A stretch of DNA of 64,000 nt from Vasconcelosia minhoensis LEGE 07310 (GTDB lineage: Bacteria > Cyanobacteriota > Cyanobacteriia > Phormidesmidales > Phormidesmidaceae): positions 62,001 through 126,000 of the forward strand of contig NZ_JADEXG010000002.1 in assembly GCF_015207255.1 (NCBI RefSeq), written 5' to 3'. Each line of letters begins with the position of its first letter. Position 1 is the stretch's first letter. The notes under the pieces were generated by a model. It saw nothing but the letters and a program-made list of their open reading frames with translations, did no database searches and had not been told where the DNA came from. Of this stretch, positions 44,548 through 53,683 are shown in pieces. A program made the position numbers and the translations under genes.

Positions 44548-46128
44548 CTAGAGGCTTTGCTTCCAGGCTTCTAAGGAATTAGCGATCGCGCCCTCATCCC
44601 ACTGATCCAGGTCAAAAGCAACATAGCCGTCAGGCCGCAGCAGCAGCGCCCGCCCGGTTTTGGCTCCTAGCCGAGTCTCAAAATCACCGCGATAGTCTAC
44701 CAGGGTGCTAGCCCCAAACTGGTGCAGCTCCGGCAGGCCATTATTTAGAACTATGTGCAGCCGCAGGCCATCATCGCTGTAGCCCGTGATGGTGTCAATA
44801 GCCCCACGCGTGGCCCGGGCCTGGTCTGGGTTAATGAACAGCAGTAGCGTATAGCCTGGAAAGCGCAGCAGCTCATAAAGCCGAACAATATCGTGCTCAC
44901 CGGTCATCAGGGCCATATCAGGGATACGCTGACCTGTCATATCGCCATCGCCTGTGTCATATTGAATACCCAGCCCTGAGAGATTGAGCGCTAGGCTGCG
45001 CTGGACAAACGGCAGTGGAATCAGCAGGCGAAAGAGCAGCTCCCGCAGCGATCGCAGTATCGGCTGACGCAGCAGCAGGCTTCGTAAGAGAAAATCGCTC
45101 GTCCGCAATATCTTTTTGCCAATGGGATGCCGTTCGGCATTGTAGGTATCCAGCAGCGTAGCCGGAGCTTGACCTTTAACCACGAGGCCCAGCTTCCAGC
45201 CCAGGTTAAAGGCATCCTGGACGCCGGTATTCAATCCCTGACCGCCAGCCGGACTGTGGGTATGAGTAGCATCGCCGCCGAGGAAGACACGCCCGACTCG
45301 ATACTGAGATGCCAGCCGCAGGGAAGAGCCCCAGCGGGTCAGCCACACTGGGTCACTGAGCTCAACGGGCTTCTCTAAAATAGCGCTGATCGATTCTTGC
45401 AGTTCTTCAAGGGAGAGATCGCTTTTTTTGGGGTCGCCCTGATATTTGCGGTCGATGGTAACAATGCGGTGAGAGCCGTCGTCGAAGGGGACAATAAAAG
45501 CTAAGCCGCGATCGTTGGAATGTTGCTCTGTACCGCCTTCAGCGTGATGCCCATGGAGATGAACATCGCCTAGAAACGCTGTCCAGTCATAGGAAGCACC
45601 TTCAAACGGCAGACCCAGGGTTTTACGGACGATGCTGTGAGCCCCGTCGGCTCCCACTAAATAGCGGGACTCAATCTCGAAGGAACTGCCGTCGGCGTTT
45701 TCAACCGTACTTCGGACGCCGTCCTGAGTTTCAGTAAACTGGGTCAGCTTGCAATTCCGCTCAACTTGAACACCCAGCTCATTCAAACGACGTTCGAGAA
45801 TAGCTTCTGTCTCCGCCTGGGGCAGAATCAGGATAAACGGAAAGCGAGTATCGAGGCCATACATATTTGCTCGCAGTGGGTTTTGAGCGTTGGCACTGAA
45901 GTCAATGCCAGGGGACGTATACCCTCGACGCACCATGTCATCAGCCACGCCCAAAATATCCATAAATTCTAGAGTGCGGGCGTGAATCACGAGGGCTTTA
46001 CTCCGAGTGGAAGGCTGGCTGCGGCGCTCGATAATGCGCACCTTAACGTCGCGTCGTACGAGTTCGACAGCAGCTGTGAGGCCGGTCGGTCCGGCTCCGG
46101 TCACGAGAACATCAGTTTGATTAGTCAT
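44548..46128 (-). CDS. FAD-dependent aromatic-ring-hydroxylase-type monooxygenase 2
   Basis: 526 residues with AGGAG upstream of the ATG. DVLVTGAGPTGLTAAVELVRR is the FAD fold, LVGADGAHSIVRKTLGLPF the DG motif and FLGGDATHTHSPAGGQGLNTG the GD motif. The C-terminal thioredoxin-like domain ends GRALLLRPDGYVAFDLDQW. It shares fold and layout with monooxygenase 1 but is clearly diverged, so it is not a recent duplicate. It is convergent with the TetR gene. The substrate is unknown; antibiotic or aromatic degradation are the family's usual roles. Confidence 0.88.
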   Translation of the reverse strand: MTNQTDVLVTGAGPTGLTAAVELVRRDVKVRIIERRSQPSTRSKALVIHARTLEFMDILGVADDMVRRGYTSPGIDFSANAQNPLRANMYGLDTRFPFILILPQAETEAILERRLNELGVQVERNCKLTQFTETQDGVRSTVENADGSSFEIESRYLVGADGAHSIVRKTLGLPFEGASYDWTAFLGDVHLHGHHAEGGTEQHSNDRGLAFIVPFDDGSHRIVTIDRKYQGDPKKSDLSLEELQESISAILEKPVELSDPVWLTRWGSSLRLASQYRVGRVFLGGDATHTHSPAGGQGLNTGVQDAFNLGWKLGLVVKGQAPATLLDTYNAERHPIGKKILRTSDFLLRSLLLRQPILRSLRELLFRLLIPLPFVQRSLALNLSGLGIQYDTGDGDMTGQRIPDMALMTGEHDIVRLYELLRFPGYTLLLFINPDQARATRGAIDTITGYSDDGLRLHIVLNNGLPELHQFGASTLVDYRGDFETRLGAKTGRALLLRPDGYVAFDLDQWDEGAIANSLEAWKQSL

Positions 46129-46205
46129 GGATTTTCTCCTTGTGATACAACGTTTGTCTATAGGGAAAAGATTGACCTAGCAGCTGAGCCTGGCCGTCAA
46201 GCTAT

Positions 46206-46532
46206 CTATGAATCGCGGTCAAAGAAAGAGATATCTTTGAGATAGCCATCTTCGAAGTAATCGGGATGATAGTAACGAGCTTGACTATGCCAGCAGCGCT
46301 CAATCAGCCAGACCGGATCTTCTTCTAGATGAGTGCGATCGCAAAAGCTGCGGTGAGCTTCTACAAACTTTTCGTAGTCAGTGTTCCAGCATTCTTCTAA
46401 ATAAACATTGTTCAAGCAGCGCTTTAGATGCTGCAATTTGTAGGCCTGCCAGAATCGGCAAGGGTTCAAAGTGAACGGACGAGAGTCATTCCCGATGGGC
46501 TGACTCAGATAGCGCCAGAGTGAAAAATACAA
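46206..46532 (-). CDS. Unrecognised 108-residue protein with TTG start
   Basis: There is no ATG in the frame. TTG 46532 has GGAG 7 nt upstream, and the product begins LYFSLWRYLSQPIGND. It is rich in Tyr, Trp, Phe, Cys and His (CRFWQAYKLQHLKRC, EECWNTDYEKFVEAHRSFCD, RCWHSQARYYHPDYFE) with no membrane segment. Five cysteines and several histidines could bind metal. I cannot assign a family. It lies between monooxygenase 2 and the RND pump, on the same strand as both. Confidence 0.6.
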   Translation of the reverse strand: MYFSLWRYLSQPIGNDSRPFTLNPCRFWQAYKLQHLKRCLNNVYLEECWNTDYEKFVEAHRSFCDRTHLEEDPVWLIERCWHSQARYYHPDYFEDGYLKDISFFDRDS

Positions 46533-46561
46533 GAGACTTTCTCCAAAGCAACGTCAATCAA

Positions 46562-49500
46562 TTAGGCTGAAGTTTTTTTGCGATGGCACAGCAGCAGATA
46601 GGCTGCCGGCACGAAGTACAGTGCCAGCAGCGAGGAACCCCCAATGCCGCCGGCGATCGCGATCGCCAGGGGTCGCCAAAAAGGGTCGCCACCCATCAAT
46701 AGAGGAATGAAGCCCGTTATCGTGGTCACGGTGGTGGTGAGAACATGGCGAGTCGCCTTGAGCAGCACCTGCTGCACCGCTCTAGGGTCACCTTGGCTCG
46801 CTGCTGGGTCTTCATTGAAGGCGCTCAACACGACGATGGAGTCGTTGATAGCGATGCCCACTAGGCCCATCGTGCCAACGATGGCCATAAAGCCCAGCAG
46901 CGAGTCGAAGATTTTCAGCGAAAACAGTGCCATGCCGATGGCAGCCACGGCCACCGCAGCAATGATGCCCGCCTGTCGAAAGGAACCCAGGGACAGCACC
47001 AAAGCCGTTACCATAATGAGCGCCAGAATCGGCACGTACAGCAGCAGGTTGCCTACCGCCGTTTGACGCTCGGCATATTCGCCGCCAAACTCATAGCGAT
47101 AGCCGGAGGGAAGTTGGAAATTCTCGGCTTCCAGCTTTTCTTGCAGGGCGGTGAGCACCGTATCGGGTAGCACCCCAGAAGTGACGAACGCCTGTACCGT
47201 GTTGACCCGCTGCTCTTCGCGGCGGGCAATGCTGGCGAGTTGGGGCAACAGGTCAAATTCGCCGAGGGCAGAAGTCGGGCGAAATTCACGGTCCTGAGCC
47301 TGATCGGGACGCAGATCGAGGGAAGCTAGGGCCTGCAGGCTGGCGCGATCGCGGTTAGAGAGCCGTATCCGCACCGGCAAGTTTTCGGTAGATTCGAGAA
47401 TAGCACCGCCGGTAACCCCCTCAGAATAGGCGGCGAGCTGCTGGGCAATGGCTGTATTGCTCAGCCCGGCCTGCTGCACCTGTTCGTTGTCCACCGATAG
47501 GCTCAGCGTCGGGCGACCTTCCGTTAGATCATCTCGCACTGATATCACGTCGGGAATTGTGGTCATCATCTTTCGGACTTCCATGCCGAGACGACGTAGC
47601 TCGGTGAGGTCCGGGCCATAGATACGCATTTCTACGGGCGCATTAAACGGCGGTCCCTGCTGGAATTTTTGCACGATGATCCGGGCCGCAGGCAGCAGCG
47701 TATCCAGCTCTTCCTGAAGCTCCCGTACCAGGGCCTGCACGCCGTCTTCGGACTTTAGCTGCACCATGGCCTGGGCATAGTAGGGCTGGTTTTGGCGACT
47801 GCCCGTCAGGTTGTAGTAAAACTTGGGAACGCTCTCGCCCACGAACCAGTGGACATTTTGCACGTTTTTATGCGCCAAAATTGCCTGCCGCGCCTGCATC
47901 ACCTTGGCTTCGGTTTGTTCAATGGCAGTTTGCGAAGACAGCTCTACTTCGATGTGAAACTGATCGCGATCCAGCAGCGGGAAGAACTGGTTGTCTATTG
48001 TTTGTGCCAGAATGAAGCCCAGCAGCGGAATAGAGAGGGAAAGCGCGATCGCCAGCCGGGGTCGTGCGACAGCTCGTCCGATCGACCAGCGGTAGGGCCG
48101 ACCCGGCAGCGAAATCCCCTCATTCCACCAGGCACCTGGCTTCATTAACGTCATCACGATTTGGTCGCGCCAGCTTTTCTGAGATTTTTGGCGGGCTGCT
48201 TCATAGTGATGCGTGCTATTGCCCAGCATGCGCCCCGCTAGGGCAGCAATCACCGTTAAGGAGATGACTAGCGAAGAAACCAGTGACAGAATCACGCTTA
48301 AGGCAATAGAGCCGACAAACTCGCCTGCACCCCCTGGCAGGAGGTAAATCGGTAAAAACGTCATTACCGTTGTCAGCGTTGAGGCAAACAGCGGCACCTG
48401 TAGATACTTCACCGTTTTGGTGACGGCATGGCGCGGGTCCTCACCGTGCTGCATCTCCGTCTGAATCTCATCGACAACAACGATCGCGTTGTCAATCAGC
48501 AGACCCAAGGCGATGATCAGCCCGGTGACCGACATTTGGTGAATGGGCAAGCCAAAGACGCTCATCCAGCCAAACACGGCGAAGATGCTTAACGGTAAGG
48601 CAGCGCCTACCACAATCGCCGATCGCCAGCCCATCGACACCAGCGTCACGCCGACCACCAGCCCGGCACCCATCACCAAGTTCGACAGCAGGGTGCTGAT
48701 CCGGTCTGCCACATAGCCACTCTGGTCAAAGATGATATCGAGACTGACGCCCTGAGGAACGCGATCGCGAAACGCCTCAATTTCGCCCCGCATTTCTGCC
48801 GCCCACTGGTCAATGCGCAATCCCGATTTCATCATCACGCCGACTACTACCGCAGGCTTGCCGCTGATGATTGCCCGATCGGTCAGGGGATAGCGGACAC
48901 CGCGCTCTACCCGGGCGATATCGCTAAGCCGGGTGAACTGTCCATTGCCAGTTTGAATGGGGATTTGGCGAATCTGTTCTAGGGTTTCTAGCTCACTCTC
49001 CACCTCCATGGCAATGTTCCGATCCGGGCTGCGCAGCTGTCCAGCGCTGACTTTGGCATCGCTGAGGCTGACCTGATTTGCCAGCTGCTGCGGCGACAGT
49101 CCGACGCCCACCAGCTCTGCCGCGTCAATTTCTACCAGAATCTCTTCATCGGGGCTGCCAAAAAATTCCACCTCTTCGGTGCCCTCTACGCCCCGCATGA
49201 TTACCGCTAGCTCCTCGGCGTAGCGGCGCAGCACGGCGTAGTTGGGCGCGTCGGGTAGATTCCAGGTGAGCGACGTGATGATGGTGTACGCCTTCATATT
49301 GGTTTCTTCCAGCTCCGGTTCTGCTGCCCCTGGTGGAAACCGAGCTGCCGCATCATCCATCTGATCGCGCACCTTCGACCAGATCGGCTGGGCGTTCTCG
49401 ACAGCGTCAACCAGTTCGACGGAGACGATAGAGAAGCCTACCCGCGAAGTAGAAGACAGTACGTCAACCTCTTCAATTTCGGCGATTTCTGCTTCCAGCA

Positions 49501-49690
49501 CGGTCGTGACCAGAGCCTCGACCCGCTCAGCACTCGCCCCTGGAAAGGCGGTTGTCACGACAGCCGTGCGGGCCACTAGCTCAGGGTCTTCTTGACGGGG
49601 CAGTCCCTGGTAGGAGGAGAGTCCCCAGCCGAGGATGAGGATGATGGTGAGGATGAGGAGGCGGATGTTTTGGTAGAAGGGGCGGACCAT
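46562..49690 (-). CDS. RND family efflux transporter (AcrB-like, HAE1/unclassified)
   Basis: A 1042-residue inner-membrane pump. One membrane helix begins the protein (residues 9-28), then a large exported loop (PGASAERVEALVTTVLE), then helices 2-6 with the proton-relay segment GLIIALGLLIDNAIVVVDE (two acidic residues in TM4). The second exported loop and helices 7-12 follow (GLVGIAINDSIVVLSAFNE). It cannot be assigned to a metal or drug subfamily with confidence. The adaptor gene is immediately upstream and the TetR gene beyond it, so it is a standard regulated tripartite system without its outer-membrane channel. Confidence 0.92.
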   Translation of the reverse strand: MVRPFYQNIRLLILTIILILGWGLSSYQGLPRQEDPELVARTAVVTTAFPGASAERVEALVTTVLEAEIAEIEEVDVLSSTSRVGFSIVSVELVDAVENAQPIWSKVRDQMDDAAARFPPGAAEPELEETNMKAYTIITSLTWNLPDAPNYAVLRRYAEELAVIMRGVEGTEEVEFFGSPDEEILVEIDAAELVGVGLSPQQLANQVSLSDAKVSAGQLRSPDRNIAMEVESELETLEQIRQIPIQTGNGQFTRLSDIARVERGVRYPLTDRAIISGKPAVVVGVMMKSGLRIDQWAAEMRGEIEAFRDRVPQGVSLDIIFDQSGYVADRISTLLSNLVMGAGLVVGVTLVSMGWRSAIVVGAALPLSIFAVFGWMSVFGLPIHQMSVTGLIIALGLLIDNAIVVVDEIQTEMQHGEDPRHAVTKTVKYLQVPLFASTLTTVMTFLPIYLLPGGAGEFVGSIALSVILSLVSSLVISLTVIAALAGRMLGNSTHHYEAARQKSQKSWRDQIVMTLMKPGAWWNEGISLPGRPYRWSIGRAVARPRLAIALSLSIPLLGFILAQTIDNQFFPLLDRDQFHIEVELSSQTAIEQTEAKVMQARQAILAHKNVQNVHWFVGESVPKFYYNLTGSRQNQPYYAQAMVQLKSEDGVQALVRELQEELDTLLPAARIIVQKFQQGPPFNAPVEMRIYGPDLTELRRLGMEVRKMMTTIPDVISVRDDLTEGRPTLSLSVDNEQVQQAGLSNTAIAQQLAAYSEGVTGGAILESTENLPVRIRLSNRDRASLQALASLDLRPDQAQDREFRPTSALGEFDLLPQLASIARREEQRVNTVQAFVTSGVLPDTVLTALQEKLEAENFQLPSGYRYEFGGEYAERQTAVGNLLLYVPILALIMVTALVLSLGSFRQAGIIAAVAVAAIGMALFSLKIFDSLLGFMAIVGTMGLVGIAINDSIVVLSAFNEDPAASQGDPRAVQQVLLKATRHVLTTTVTTITGFIPLLMGGDPFWRPLAIAIAGGIGGSSLLALYFVPAAYLLLCHRKKTSA

Positions 49691-49727
49691 GGGGAGGGGA
49701 GGGGAGTGATGGGGTGATGGGAAGGCA

Positions 49728-49755
49728 ATAGGGTAGGGGCATGGTTGCCATGCCC
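49728..49755. repeat. Dispersed 28-bp palindrome-containing intergenic repeat, copy 2
   Basis: This is the reverse complement of 7783-7810 with one mismatch. It lies in the 71-bp gap between the RND adaptor and pump genes, next to G/A-rich runs (49691-49725) like those at the first copy. Its insertion separates two genes that are normally very close. That could affect translation of the pump, which has no purine-rich ribosome binding site before its ATG. Confidence 0.75.
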
Positions 49756-49761
49756 TATGGC

Positions 49762-51120
49762 TTAGGGGTGGAGGGGGATGACTTGTTGGTTGGGGACCAG
49801 GCGGTGGACGCCGGTGGCGACAATGCGTTCGCCGGGCTGTAGAGTGCCGCGAACGAGTACGCGGTTGTCGGCTTGGTGTAGAATCTCGACGGATTTGGGC
49901 TCTGCGGTGTAGATGTCTTCGTCAGCATTTTCTGAAGGGACTATCACGTAGCTGGTCCAGAGTCCGCGAATGCCCTGGGTTAGGGCCTCTGAGGGGAGCC
50001 AAACGCCGTCGGTGGGAATGGTTTCAGTTAGCTCAACCCGAGCAGTCTGGCCTGGGCTGAGGCTGGGAATGGCCGATGATTCCAGGGTAAAAACAACGAC
50101 CTGGGTGCGCGTGTCCGGGTCTACCTCTGGCAGGATAGAGTTCACGGTTGCCTGGTAGGTTTTGCCGCCCAGCCTAAGGGTCTGCTCCAGCCCGATCTGG
50201 AGCCGGTTGACAGCGGTGCTAGGCATACCGATACGGGCCTCCGGGGCTGCGTTTTCGACCAGACGGATGACGGACTGGCCCGCGTTAACGACCGTGCCTT
50301 CGTCTACCTGGCGAGTCGATATCACGCCGTCAAAGGGGGCAGTCAGGGTGCTTTTGCGGATATTGACATCGACATCGGCAATTTGGGCGTCGAACTGTCG
50401 AACCAGGGCCTGCTGGGCAACAATTTGCTCCTGGCGAGTGCCGTTTTGCAGCTCTTGAAGATTGCTGCGGGCCTGATCTAGGCGCGCTTCCAGAGATTCT
50501 GCCCCGAAGGAAAATTCGTCTAGCTGCTCTCTCGAAATCGCGCCCTCCTGATAGAGAAATTCCCGGCGATTGCGCTGGGTTTGCTGGAGCGCCAGCTGCT
50601 GCTCCAGGTCGCGTACGGCGGCGGCAGCAGCGGCAATGTCTTCCGCTCTGGGTCCGGCCTGGAGTTCGGTCAGCTGAGCTAGCGCCTGAGCTTTTTGGGC
50701 CTCTAGCTGCCGTCGCTGGGTTTGCAGATTGCGGGTATCGAGCTGGGCTAGGGACTGCCCGGCAGAAACGCGATCGCCCTCTTCTGCCAAAACGTCAGTC
50801 AGCTGACCGCTGCGCTCAAACCCTAGCTCGCTGGTGCGCAGAGCGACAATCTCACCCGTATACGACCGCGACACCTGATAGCTAGAGACAGGCTCAACAG
50901 TCAGAACATCCACTGGCAAAGCTTCTGTGGCTTCAGTCGCGCTTGTCGGCAGGGCCGTAAGCTGCTTTCTGACAGCTGGTACGCCAATCAGCAGCAGACT
51001 GCCTATCCCTAGACCGATGAGCAGCCGAGCATGACGGCTAACCTGATTTTGCAGCCTATCCTTGATTTTGGGTGAAGTACTGACAGAGTTAGGGTTTAGA
51101 GAAGGGGGATGGGATTGCAT
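49762..51120 (-). CDS. RND periplasmic adaptor (HlyD/MFP family)
   Basis: 452 residues. A membrane anchor or signal at about 35-52 (LLIGLGIGSLLLIGV) is followed by a barrel-sandwich hybrid half (VEPVSSYQVSRSYTGEIVAL). A long Gln/Ala/Leu-rich coiled-coil hairpin covers residues around 120-245. The second half is LTAPFDGVISTRQVDEGTVVNAG. Beta-barrel and membrane-proximal domains end the protein (GERIVATGVHRLVPNQQVI). It links the RND pump to an outer-membrane channel not encoded here. It is divergent from the TetR gene across palindromic sites. Confidence 0.92.
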   Translation of the reverse strand: MQSHPPSLNPNSVSTSPKIKDRLQNQVSRHARLLIGLGIGSLLLIGVPAVRKQLTALPTSATEATEALPVDVLTVEPVSSYQVSRSYTGEIVALRTSELGFERSGQLTDVLAEEGDRVSAGQSLAQLDTRNLQTQRRQLEAQKAQALAQLTELQAGPRAEDIAAAAAAVRDLEQQLALQQTQRNRREFLYQEGAISREQLDEFSFGAESLEARLDQARSNLQELQNGTRQEQIVAQQALVRQFDAQIADVDVNIRKSTLTAPFDGVISTRQVDEGTVVNAGQSVIRLVENAAPEARIGMPSTAVNRLQIGLEQTLRLGGKTYQATVNSILPEVDPDTRTQVVVFTLESSAIPSLSPGQTARVELTETIPTDGVWLPSEALTQGIRGLWTSYVIVPSENADEDIYTAEPKSVEILHQADNRVLVRGTLQPGERIVATGVHRLVPNQQVIPLHP

Positions 51121-51146
51121 TGCGAGTCAGATTGAGGATGATAGCA

Positions 51147-51188
51147 TTCAAACGTTTGTTTGATAAGATTAAAACGTACGTTTGAACA
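51147..51188. promoter_or_regulatory. TetR-type palindromes upstream of the RND adaptor
   Basis: CAAACGTTTG (51149-51158, perfect 10-bp palindrome) and AACGTACGTT (51173-51182, perfect) lie 24 bp apart. They are embedded in the larger inverted arrangement TTCAAACG ... CGTTTGAA. They sit about 25-65 bp upstream of the adaptor start and face the TetR gene. The likely regulator is the TetR protein at 51297. Confidence 0.75.
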
Positions 51189-51296
51189 AATTGCAAGGCT
51201 AATTTCGATTTTCCTGGCTTTGCTCCTTCTAGTTTTGCCTAAAGGCAGCTCCCGAACCGTCTTCGCTTAGGATGGTATTCACACGACCGAATCACT

Positions 51297-51920
51297 ATGA
51301 GCAATGCCGCTTCTACCGACACCAAAACCCAGCTGCTGGATGTGGCTGAGAAAATGTTTGCAGAACGGGGCTTTGCCAGCACCACCCTACGCAGCGTCGT
51401 GAACGAAGCCGGGGCGAATTTAGCCGCTGTCCACTATCATTTCGGCTCTAAGGAGGAGCTACTGCGGGCCGTCGTCGCCCGGATTTCCCAGCCCGTCGTA
51501 AAGCAACAGCTGCGGCGGCTGTCTGAGCTGGAAGGTCAGTCTGAGTCGCCTTCGGTGGAAGCCATCCTGACGGCCTTTTTGGCTCCCTGTTTGGAGTTCA
51601 TCGTCCAGGATGAGGGCTCTAGGATGGTTCGAGCCCAGTTTATGGGCCGCTGTCGAACGGAGCCTGAGCCGATTCAAAGCATTGCTAATAGCGAGTTCGG
51701 AGCGATTGAAGAAGCTTCTCTAGATGCGCTGCAAAGAGCCTTGCCGGAACAGTCGCGATCGCGGCTCCGCTGGAAGCTCGACCTCGTAGTCGCAGCCTTA
51801 GTGCGCGTCCAAACCGAGGCTGGTAAGCCTAACGCGCTATTGCAGAGCAGCGCCCCAAAAGATGTTCAGCAAACCATTTCGCAGCTCGTAAACTTCATGG
51901 CCGCTGGAATGCGGGAGTGA
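51297..51920 (+). CDS. TetR family regulator (CerR-like, DUF1956 C-terminus) of the RND operon
   Basis: 207 residues. The HTH is KTQLLDVAEKMFAERGFAST, LRSVVNEAGANLAAVHYHFG, with the NLAAVHYHFGSKEELL recognition region typical of the CerR/YbiH subgroup. The ligand domain includes FLAPCLEFIVQDEGSRMVRAQ and ends ISQLVNFMAAGM. CerR-type repressors commonly control efflux genes divergent from themselves. That matches the divergent MFP-RND genes and palindromes here. Confidence 0.9.
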   Translation: MSNAASTDTKTQLLDVAEKMFAERGFASTTLRSVVNEAGANLAAVHYHFGSKEELLRAVVARISQPVVKQQLRRLSELEGQSESPSVEAILTAFLAPCLEFIVQDEGSRMVRAQFMGRCRTEPEPIQSIANSEFGAIEEASLDALQRALPEQSRSRLRWKLDLVVAALVRVQTEAGKPNALLQSSAPKDVQQTISQLVNFMAAGMRE

Positions 51921-52093
51921 GCTAGGTCCAACCTGATAGAACTTTCCCCAAGGGCGTGGTGAACATTGACGGACAGAGCCGCGATCGCTAACATCTGCAA
52001 GCCCATCATTACCCGACGGATGGCATCGTCGGTATCAAATCGGTTGGCGTACCTGTTAGTTTTATCAGGGAGTTAGCTGATGGCGTCTTAGGA

Positions 52094-52405
52094 CTAGGAA
52101 GCCCTGCTACGGCTGCGAATACGCCGCAGATCTAACCACATTTTGCCGCCGGTGATGGCCATAAACAACAGACCTAAGGCATTTAGAAAGGGATAGATAA
52201 CGTCTAAGTGGAGAGGGCCGAAGTTTCCCTTGTGAATGCTCAGCAGCCAGCCTGCATCACCAGCCCGCCCTAGCAGAGCGAAAGCCTGATAGAGTGAGCC
52301 CGTGATCAGAGTCAGGATGATTGGGATAACGACGAAAGGGGCGACAAAAGCATGGACCTGCTTAAGCTTCTGCAACTGTCGCTTTACCGTCTGGAGATTT
52401 GGCAT
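52094..52405 (-). CDS. Small membrane protein, PepSY-TM-like
   Basis: 103 residues from ATG 52405 (AAGG 8 nt upstream; ATG 52423 is also in frame). Two membrane helices are visible, AFVAPFVVIPIILTLITGSLY and VIYPFLNALGLLFMAITGG, with SIHKGNFGPLHLD between them. The H-x-G layout and ITG motifs resemble PepSY-associated membrane proteins, which are often involved in ferric reductase or iron-related electron transfer. The exact role is unknown. Confidence 0.75.
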   Translation of the reverse strand: MPNLQTVKRQLQKLKQVHAFVAPFVVIPIILTLITGSLYQAFALLGRAGDAGWLLSIHKGNFGPLHLDVIYPFLNALGLLFMAITGGKMWLDLRRIRSRSRAS

Positions 52406-52499
52406 GAATAAGGCCTTCAACATATTTTAGATAGAGATTTGAACAGTTTAAGACCAGCCTCTTCAACTTGTCCATGATTAGGAAGCTACATACGGGTAA

Positions 52500-52741
52500 C
52501 CTCATATACCGACCTGCTTCAGCCATTCTATTTTGAGCTTGGAGGCTTTGGCTGAGGCCGTAGAGTGACCAGCTGTTGGCCGGGTAAGCGGCGAGGTCGG
52601 CACAGAAAGCCGCCTCTGCCTCATTTGGGCGGTCAGCCGCGAGTAAGACCTGACCCCAGCAGATTGCGAGTGGGAGAGTACCAGTCGGGCGGCTCGGTGT
52701 AAACCAGCCGACCTTCCAGCGCGACTAAAGATGCGACTTCA
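52500..52741 (-). pseudogene. C-terminal remnant of a TPR protein, frameshifted
   Basis: Minus-strand reading from 52741 gives LEGRLVYTEPPDWYSPTRNLL, here in part, then a frame change near 52650. It continues LLAADRPNEAEAAFCADLAAYPANSW and SLYGLSQSLQAQNRMAEAG (quoted in pieces). This is the end of a family of long TPR proteins (EPPDWYY..R..LG, NSWSLYGL). The upstream part has been replaced by the SRPBCC gene, whose stop lies at 52739. Confidence 0.7.
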
Positions 52742-53635
52742 AAAGCTGTACCTTTTAGCCTGTTGACTATTTTTAGGGATGTCGTTCTGACCTAACGCAT
52801 CCTCTGCCATACGCTGAATAATCTGTACTAGGTCGCGGTCAGCAGAGAAGGCCAGAATTGGCAATAGGATAGGGCTTAGAAAGCGCGGCTTGGGCGCAAG
52901 CTCCCACCACACCATCACATCAGAACCGGTGCCAGCCGAGATGACCTCCCATCCGCCGACCATAGTGCTGACTGGGAACGGAAAATTTGGGGCCTCAGAG
53001 ACAAAACGGACTGTGAATGAATGGCCTACCTCAAAATCAATACACTCCTCAGCCCAGCGCCTGCCGGCTCGATCGGTGCAGCGCCGGACCGCACCAACAC
53101 CGGGTGACTTGCCATCAAGCATCTCCGACCTGACCAGCGATGATGTGTAGTTTTGAATATCGCCCATCCGCCCAATCACATCCCACATGTCAGTCGCTGG
53201 GGCTTTGGTGCGTACAACCAGACAGTGTCGATATAGTGCTGAGTCTTCTGCTCGGTGAGTCCGATCAATCCCCCACAGCTGCCAAATCCCAAAGGTCAGT
53301 ACGATCAGGGCAACTGTCAGCAGCGTCGCGGTCCCAGTCGCAGAAAGCAGGCGATGAAACAGCAGTAGCCCTAGCACGGAACCAAGCACCCAGAGAAAAT
53401 CCCCAGCACAGGCATACAGAGCACGCCAGGTCGCCAGGCGTGGCCGCGTAGCCTGATGCAGCAGGTCAATCGCAAAGAGCAGCAGGCCTAAGCCCACCAG
53501 TGGCAAAATCAAGGGTGCCTGTATGCCCAGCAGACCTTCGATAAGCGAAGGCCAAGCCAGCAGCAGTAGACCACAGGTCACAGAAAAAACGGCATTGGCC
53601 AATAGTGCGGTACGCAGGGGACGGGTATTGTTCAT
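52739..53635 (-). CDS. Membrane protein with C-terminal SRPBCC (polyketide cyclase-like) domain
   Basis: 298 residues from ATG 53635 (GGAGG 5 nt upstream). Four hydrophobic segments occupy about residues 8-130 (LLANAVFSVTCGLLLLAWPS, LILPLVGLGLLLFAIDLLH, FLWVLGSVLGLLLFH, LLTVALIVLTFGIWQLWG). Residues around 145-285 match the START-like SRPBCC fold (ATDMWDVIGRMGDIQNYTSS, VGAVRRCTDRAGRRWAEECI). Such a fusion suggests a membrane-bound ligand binder or cyclase. It is divergent from a MarR gene and has operators in its promoter region. I know of no characterised equivalent. Confidence 0.8.
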   Translation of the reverse strand: MNNTRPLRTALLANAVFSVTCGLLLLAWPSLIEGLLGIQAPLILPLVGLGLLLFAIDLLHQATRPRLATWRALYACAGDFLWVLGSVLGLLLFHRLLSATGTATLLTVALIVLTFGIWQLWGIDRTHRAEDSALYRHCLVVRTKAPATDMWDVIGRMGDIQNYTSSLVRSEMLDGKSPGVGAVRRCTDRAGRRWAEECIDFEVGHSFTVRFVSEAPNFPFPVSTMVGGWEVISAGTGSDVMVWWELAPKPRFLSPILLPILAFSADRDLVQIIQRMAEDALGQNDIPKNSQQAKRYSF

Positions 53636-53683
53636 GGCAGCCTCCAGCATGGAATAAATAAGCGTGAAAACCCAACGGCGCGG

